Shown here in pieces: positions 46,001-64,000 of a stretch of 64,000 nucleotides of DNA. The notes beneath the pieces were generated by a model that did no database searches, was not told where the DNA came from, and saw only the letters and a program-made list of their open reading frames with translations. Location: contig OW028581.1 in assembly GCA_932294295.1 (NCBI GenBank), positions 10,995,526 through 11,059,525 on the forward strand, read 5' to 3'. The position numbers and the translations under genes were made by a program. Numbering within the stretch: position 1 is the stretch's first letter; the number at the start of each line of letters is the position of its first letter. The stretch comes from Alitta virens (Eukaryota; Annelida; Polychaeta; Phyllodocida; Nereididae).

Positions 46001-48451
46001 ATGAGCAGCACACACTTGTCTCCTAGGTCTGCATTTAAATCACCAATCAGCAGTGGTTAATAATTATGTGCTTCATAGCAGTGGGTTTATCGACCCACTC
46101 TCAGGAGTCCAAATCAAACAATGACATGTGGCATGACCAATACACACCCTCTTATGAGTAAAATGACTCAAACATCTTAATTACATCACACAGTATGTCA
46201 GCAAAATGAGCAGCTATCTTACCATTACAACATTATATTACCTCTAAAGAAATTTGAAACTAACGCAGTGCTCCAGCTCGGCCATTTGAGCCCCGAGCCC
46301 CATGGCTAACGCCCCTAGCACCATGCCCGAAATTAAGTGAAGACCTTTTTTTTTTTAACTAGCTGGGCGCCTTATATGTAGTCTATTTAGGTGCCCTAAT
46401 ATCCTTGTGTGCCATGCCCAGTTCAAATCCTAGCTGCTAATGCCATCTCTAATATATTGTGTTAAAGGAGGGCAGACTTCAATAATATTGTACATTGAAC
46501 ATCATACATCCAGAAAACGTCATCCTTATCAAGTTTCATTCAAAAGGTAAGAATTGATTGCTTTCTTCATCGTTTTAATTATAACTATTAAATTGAAATA
46601 TTCCATGTCGAAAGTAATTCCCAAAAGCATAATGGCCGCTATACGGAGGGGGAAAGTGACATCCTTCAAAAACGTGATGGGAAATTATTATAAAAAGGCA
46701 AAATTTCATGGTTTATTTCTATTTTGACAGAATAGTACTCACTTCCAAGTTGGTGAACGCGTTCTCCATAAGCCGAGGCACTCCAGGAAATATATAGACA
46801 TTTTTGACGTTCACAACGGGGTACTTGGCCTTTTCACCTGTCTTTTTGTCGATCGCAAAATGGAGTTTGGCCGACTCGGGTATCTGAAAATTAACAATTG
46901 TGTAATTGTCAATACAAGAGAATTTCGTGCAGAATTTATTTCTAAATCGAGATTATTTTATGGAGGTCAAATATTACATTATATAAAAAAATTCTTAAGG
47001 GCATTAGCCATTTTGTTAGGTCCCTTAAAACTTTGCATTGCCATTTTAAAATAAATAACACAAGCCTAAAATCTAGTTTGTGGTTTATTTCTATTTTGCC
47101 ATTTTGAATAAATAACAAGCGTAACCAGTTTCAATAATAGCAACGTCCACATGATATGATATGAGACAAAGCCAATACTTAAGTGACCTCTATTTCTCTT
47201 TAAGTCATAACTTCGTAAAAATTGCAAGAATAATCAGCTCTAATTACTGTTTACATGGTACTTACTGTGGCTAGTTTGAACTTGGGTGATTTGAGATCGT
47301 CTGTTTTGAAATAGTCTTTGATAATCTGGACTAAATCAGGATGCATGTGAAGACTGTCCCCGAAAGCTTGTGAAACACCTGAATGAAATTCAATGTAAAG
47401 AAAATAGTAAGTTTTTTGCAATTGATTAATCGAAAATGTTGGCAACCGATTATCGATTAATGATCGATTATTTGATAAAACCCACACGAAGTGTTAATGC
47501 AGTGCTACATCAATTTTCTTCTTCCAAAAATATCATCATATTTACATTCTGTGTGAGGCGAGTGGGGGCTCTTCCCATAAACCATTAGTATTGTCAATTG
47601 AACCAGGTGGCAGCACATGTCGGATTTTTGTGGCAAAGGATAAAATAGCGCGCAAAATTCTGGAGGTTACAAATCAGTAATCGAGAATCAAACTTTTCAG
47701 ATTTTCGATTCGATTAATCAAGAATAGTCGAGCCCTATGCATTACACAATGAAGATATAAAGTTTTGATGACGTAATAAACAGCACCACTCTAACGAAGA
47801 ACTTCATAATAAATTTGGAGAGAGAAAACTTCACCAGGCCCATTATATAAAAAAAGAAGAGGTCTGTTAAGTGCATTTCATGTGTTTATTGGATATGATT
47901 TTGAACTCGCCCTCGAATGTGACATCATCATGAGTGGGACCAATGCCGCCTGATGTTATTACGTGCGTGAACTGACTGCTGAATTGATTCACCTCTTTCG
48001 CTATCACAGACAAATCGTCTGGCACCACAGAAATCTGTAGAAGAGAAATAAACGATGTGTAACTTAAAAAACTTTTTACATATATACTGAACATCGCAAA
48101 ATGTAATTAAGTATAACCTATATACCAATGAATCATAACAGTTTGGCAATACGCTGTCAGCAATGAAATGGAATATGGATTTACTGGCCAGTCAGTGAAA
48201 ATGTAATCCTCTGAAACTTCATATAGGCTATCAACATTAAAAAAATTTGGTGTCAAAGATTATTTTTAATTGTTTGATGTTTATGCTGACTAGATGAATA
48301 CAATATACAACTAAGTTTATAATGAAAAATAAGTATTAAACATTTTCGATATTTACCTTATGAACTTTAACTCCAAGAGCAAAGAGTTTCTTGCAAAGAA
48401 AATGTGAATTTGTGTCTTGAACCTGTCCTTTCAAGATTTCATCACCAATAA
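37709..48451 (-). CDS. FLAD1: FAD synthase, FLAD1 (5' exon not found)
   Basis: FAD synthase makes FAD from FMN and ATP; in animals it has an N-terminal molybdopterin-binding-like domain (MPTb) and a C-terminal PAPS-reductase-type synthase domain. Twelve exons, 5' to 3' on the reverse strand: 48357-48451, 47911-48034, 47266-47378, 46743-46883, 45615-45763, 45023-45111, 39920-40064, 39547-39627, 39307-39405, 38451-38572, 37948-38089, 37709-37844 (stop TGA at 37709-37711). All phases join, giving 478 codons with no break. The first exon opens inside the Val of (I)VIGDEIL, so about 15-20 N-terminal residues and the ATG lie in an exon I could not find up to 50.7 kb. Intron 2 is GC-AG. AATAAA is at 37589-37594 (complement). 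It lies head to tail with DDB1, 2.25 kb downstream of its stop. Confidence 0.93.
40905..40990 (+). repeat. tRNA-like SINE head in FLAD1 intron
   Basis: CTCTTTAGCTCAACTGGTAG is A-box-like, but no matching B box or acceptor stem forms a complete tRNA. Confidence 0.35.
41437..41695 (+). mobile_element. SINE copy 1 (V-SINE-like tail) in FLAD1 intron
   Basis: Body words GCGGTCCCTTGTACTCAGTG, AGGCAAGTAAAAGATCCCAA and CACCTCATCAATCAACC, ending in a (TATC)n tail. Other copies in this window: 44795-44995, 55745-56010 and 62320-62605. Confidence 0.75.
42365..42565 (-). other. Coding-like ORF of unknown identity in FLAD1 intron
   Basis: Reverse strand: an acceptor-like cctctgtgtgcag followed by an open frame ([20 protein letters not shown], then [15 protein letters not shown]). 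Composition looks protein-like and the entry phase would suit FLAD1, but no donor restores the phase of the next FLAD1 exon and FAD synthases have no such segment. It could be a nested or relic exon. Confidence 0.3.
43945..44060. repeat. Degenerate GAGTAC/GTACTC palindromic repeat
   Basis: Around ten GAGTAC or GTACTC words in both orientations, including GTACTCGAGTAC. Confidence 0.7.
44795..44995 (-). mobile_element. SINE copy 2 in FLAD1 intron
   Basis: Reverse strand has a tRNA-like head (GGGTGGCCTAGTGCATAAGG) and the same body as the copy at 41437 (GTGTCTGTGCTGGGGCAAGT). An inverted stretch CACCTCAAGAGGCCTCCTCT in the head is a local hairpin. Confidence 0.7.
45023..48451 (-). CDS. FLAD1: FLAD1 MPTb-like domain exons
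   Basis: Exons 1-6 of those found. Diagnostic stretches: [35 protein letters not shown] (the molybdopterin-binding signature region), [20 protein letters not shown]. The second exon ends GAGG with intron start gcgagt, and the frame continues exactly into [14 protein letters not shown] of the next exon. In the human enzyme this domain has FAD hydrolase activity; that is family knowledge and not shown here. Confidence 0.9.
45374..45449. repeat. Microsatellite GTATAGTATCTA type
   Basis: Repeated TAGTATAGTATCTAG words with minor variation. Confidence 0.85.
46266..46440 (-). mobile_element. Short MITE, copy 1
   Basis: CAGTGCTCCAGCTCGGCC at the left, TCCTAGCTGCTAATG at the right; reversed relative of the element at 52779-52931, sharing the ATGCCCGA...AAGTGAAGACC stretch. 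Confidence 0.55.
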
Positions 48452-49369
48452 CTGAAAGATTCAAGGGAAAAACAATTTAATCCAGAAACATTTCAGTTAC
48501 TGTCATGCTTTTTATTAGCAAGGTGCTCACTGATCATTATCATTGTAATAAGGTGACACTTATCTAATTTTAGCTGCTAAGTGCTTTGATCCGACGATAT
48601 AATGAGATATGTGCCGAGTCGGCACTGCCAACAGAAAAATAAAACAGCATGTGACACTCTCATTGAATATTTTTTTGAAATTTAATTTATTTGTGCACTT
48701 TGAACTGACCCATCACGAAATAAAAACTCCCATGGGAGGATCTGAGGAGATAACAATTAAATCAGTGTGTGGCCTAATAGATTTCCTGGCTGGTTTTTAT
48801 ATTAGAGGGGACTCTAGGTTGAAATATACATGGATTCCCAATTTTAGTTAAAATAGGCCAAGTAGCGTATACATGCAAATCCTTCACTAGACTGAGATAA
48901 ATATGGGGCCACTTGGTAGTATATTGGGATATATTATGATTTAACTACAGTGGTGTGTAATCATAGCAAACCTGGGCAGCCACCCCATTTACTAGCACTT
49001 AGCTGGGGGGGGGGGGGGGGGTGGTTCCTTCAGCTCTAACATTAGCTTATCATGCTGATGGTGGAGCTGCTGGGTAAGTTGCAAAGTAGGTCTATTATAC
49101 TTTACCTGAATAAAGTAAATGGAACCAAATACCTTTTTTAATTGCAATGACATACTAGGTCTAGGGAGTTTGAAATGGCACTACGCCCCCCTCAAAATCT
49201 TTATTAATATATACATTGATGTACAGCTATGTACATTGTAATACATGATATTATATGCTATGTGTATTCTTTTTCTTTTTTAGGTTGCTCCATCAAAGTG
49301 TCATGAGCAGCTTTACCCACACCTCTAACCATTCGGCCACAAAGGATATCCCTTCTAAGTTCTAGCCAA

Positions 49370-49801
49370 GTGCTAGAAGGTGTGCTGAGGCCCGGGACAC
49401 TACATCACGAAACTTCGAAAGTTCATGTAATTGTCCAAACTGTTGCTGCAGTGTTGCACAAACTCTTCAGCTTAATCATACTAGCAAACACATTGTTTTT
49501 GCAAGATATCATAGGGGAGGCCTCTAGTCTGAAGGTTACAGTTCCAAAATTTCATAATACAACCTATGACACCTCCAATATCGCTCATGATTTTGACAAG
49601 CATTATCATCATTTTCCGTACTTACTGATAATGCCAACTGTCGGCCCTGATGCGGTCATCTTAAAAGCTTTCACAGAATACGTAAAATGGGGGATTAGCA
49701 CTTTTAATCTTCTCGAAGCAGCTGAACAAGAGTTCCACATCGCGTCATGTCCAATTTGTCGATTTCCACTAGGGGGCCAGCGACCGCCCCGCCCCTGGTG
49801 A
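49370..49801 (+). other. Unrecognised 143-codon open frame
   Basis: No ATG at its start (opens with GTG). The translation contains DIIGEASSLKVTVPKFHN, FDKHYHHFPYLLIMP and a late CPIC pair. It is long for chance in AT-rich DNA and opposite in strand to both flanking genes. It may be a transposon relic; I do not recognise the family. Confidence 0.3.
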
Positions 49802-50396
49802 GCTACATTCAAACTGATGCATCACCACTTTGCAACTCTGGCCTTTCAGTTATTTTTTAGAGGACCTGTTCAATCAACGGTTATTATATTGTTGGCCAAA
49901 TTCACAGCAAATGTTACTTTTACTGAAAAATTCAATTTATCCTAGCTTCTCAGATTGTTTAACTGTTCAACATTTTGAGCAGTTTGTAATTAAAGTGATA
50001 CTCCTTGAATCTGTCTAAAAAGTTGACCCATTTCATTTCCCCCAGAAAGTATTCACAATAGTTTGCAGTGACTGTCATCCCTGTCACTAAGTGGGTCAGC
50101 AGTGGTCAGTGGGGGCTGCAAGAATTTTGTAACCATGGCAACGTGAGTCACTAGTGTCCAGGCCACTTTAAATTTGACCCAGTTCTATTGGTGGGCAACC
50201 TATAGGAAGTTGAGGGCTAATTACTCCTTAATTAATAGAGCTTACTTTATTGTATACAAGAGTGTAATGGCATTAACTCTGGGGATTTAGGTAAGGTCAG
50301 ATTTTTTACATGGGATTCAAGGAGTATCACTTTAACTGTCTTTAGCAATAAAACCTAACCCACCAATTTGTATACGATTTTTCGAATACATGCAGA

Positions 50397-50402
50397 TTTA
50401 TT
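50397..50402 (-). terminator. DDB1: DDB1 poly(A) signal
   Basis: AATAAA on the reverse strand, about 300 bp after the DDB1 stop codon; the first canonical signal in that direction that I noticed. Confidence 0.6.
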
Positions 50403-50704
50403 TACAAAAACATTTTATCTTTGCTATAAGCAGCTGACACTCCTAAGTGCCGTACAAATTCATGAACTTCACAAGATATGCAAAATAACAGTCACTTCTT
50501 CAAATAATTTAAATATTTTATAACTTTATCCATGATATTTTGTACATACACCAGTGCATAATTTTCAACACAAACAAAAACTGGTGCCAATAATATACAC
50601 TAGTATAATCCATAAATTCAAGCTAGTCTTGCGATTAGCATAAATGTGAAGCAGGAAACAGTCTTGATCGGGAATTATCGTAGATTTTCTTAAGAGCGCT
50701 TCAT

Positions 50705-63650
<12,946 letters not shown>

Positions 63651-63941
63651 CTGTTGAGAAAAATATAGACAAAACACAACATTAAAACAGCGATCTGGAG
63701 AAGACTTGCAAACACTCAGGCGTCTTAAAAATATCCCTGTTGCAAGTTATGTGGCCTTACAGAAAATTCAGTACGTATTAAAACTTTTTCACTGCTTTTC
63801 CCTTTCTGTTCAAACTGTAGACCTTTCTTTTTCTTTCGTTTTTTAGGTCCTCAAATTATTTCCCTAGCGCGGGGCCTATTCAGGTGCGGGGACAAACGTA
63901 ACCGCCTTGCTCTCGTTGCCCTTAAAAAAAATCCTGCCTAC

Positions 63942-64000
63942 CTGATGGGTTTTTCAAGTGTACTGTAACCGCCAACAGAAATATTTTTAAGACTGGCCTT
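63942..64000 (-). CDS. Possible further DDB1 exon at the window edge
   Basis: Reverse strand is open from the edge to a donor (ATCAG|gtagg) whose phase fits the next DDB1 exon, giving STLEKPIR before LEEL. Only the final Arg and a weak L-K/I pattern fit the usual DDB1 sequence (ELKAFNIR), so it may be chance and the true exon may be beyond the window. Confidence 0.3.

Larger units (their letters stand above)
48452..50704. other. Intergenic region between DDB1 and FLAD1
   Basis: Contains the DDB1 3' UTR with a poly(A) signal at 50397-50402 (complement of TTTATT), a G17 run at 49005-49021 and an unrecognised forward-strand open frame at 49370-49801. The missing FLAD1 first exon and its promoter should be here. 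Confidence 0.5.

Overview
The window is eukaryotic nuclear DNA: AT-rich, with intron-split genes using GT-AG signals and a dense load of retroelement fragments, MITE-like elements, tRNA-derived SINEs and minisatellites. The two conserved genes (DDB1 and FLAD1) read clearly as metazoan. Repeat style and gene content suit a marine invertebrate, perhaps an invertebrate deuterostome, but the sequence alone does not settle the species.

Region 1, about 2.2-21 kb (+ strand): a tandem array of related exons. Five are intact and full-length with a similar downstream stop (2230, 7912, 11109, 13357, 15175). A sixth (17754) is intact with a divergent second half. One is 5'-truncated (6850), one is broken by indels (20487), and at least five smaller relics lie between them. 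Each intact exon starts at a 3' splice site in phase 0, encodes 143-149 residues and ends at its own stop followed by AATAAA. The first half reads as a ubiquitin-like beta-grasp domain. The second half also fits a diverged ubiquitin-like fold, so each exon would encode a tandem double ubiquitin-like protein, without the C-terminal Gly-Gly needed for conjugation. No exon has a usable start codon, so the 5' coding exon or exons are unknown: either one shared first exon with alternative last exons, or a tiny first exon for each copy. This is the most novel feature of the window.

Region 2, about 21.5-37.3 kb: repeats. A LINE fragment sits inside a 26-27-bp minisatellite. A decayed Ty3/gypsy-type LTR element (26944-33177) has two LTRs, a tRNA-iMet-like primer site, a TAAG target duplication and a deletion of almost all reverse transcriptase and RNase H. 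A broken BTB-BACK fragment and a 0.6-kb inverted-repeat element with a 13-bp tandem array follow.

Region 3, 37.7-48.5 kb (- strand): FLAD1 (FAD synthase), twelve exons covering the MPTb-like and FAD-synthase domains; the exon with the start codon was not found. One intron has a GC-AG boundary.

Region 4, 50.7-64 kb (- strand): DDB1, 22 well-supported exons from about residue 159 to the stop; the N-terminal part lies beyond the right edge. FLAD1 and DDB1 are head to tail on the same strand. Their introns hold SINEs, LINE 3' ends and several MITE families.

DDB1 (CUL4 ubiquitin ligase adaptor) acts in ubiquitination and FLAD1 makes FAD from FMN. Nothing in the sequence shows that either works with the ubiquitin-like array; the proximity may be chance.
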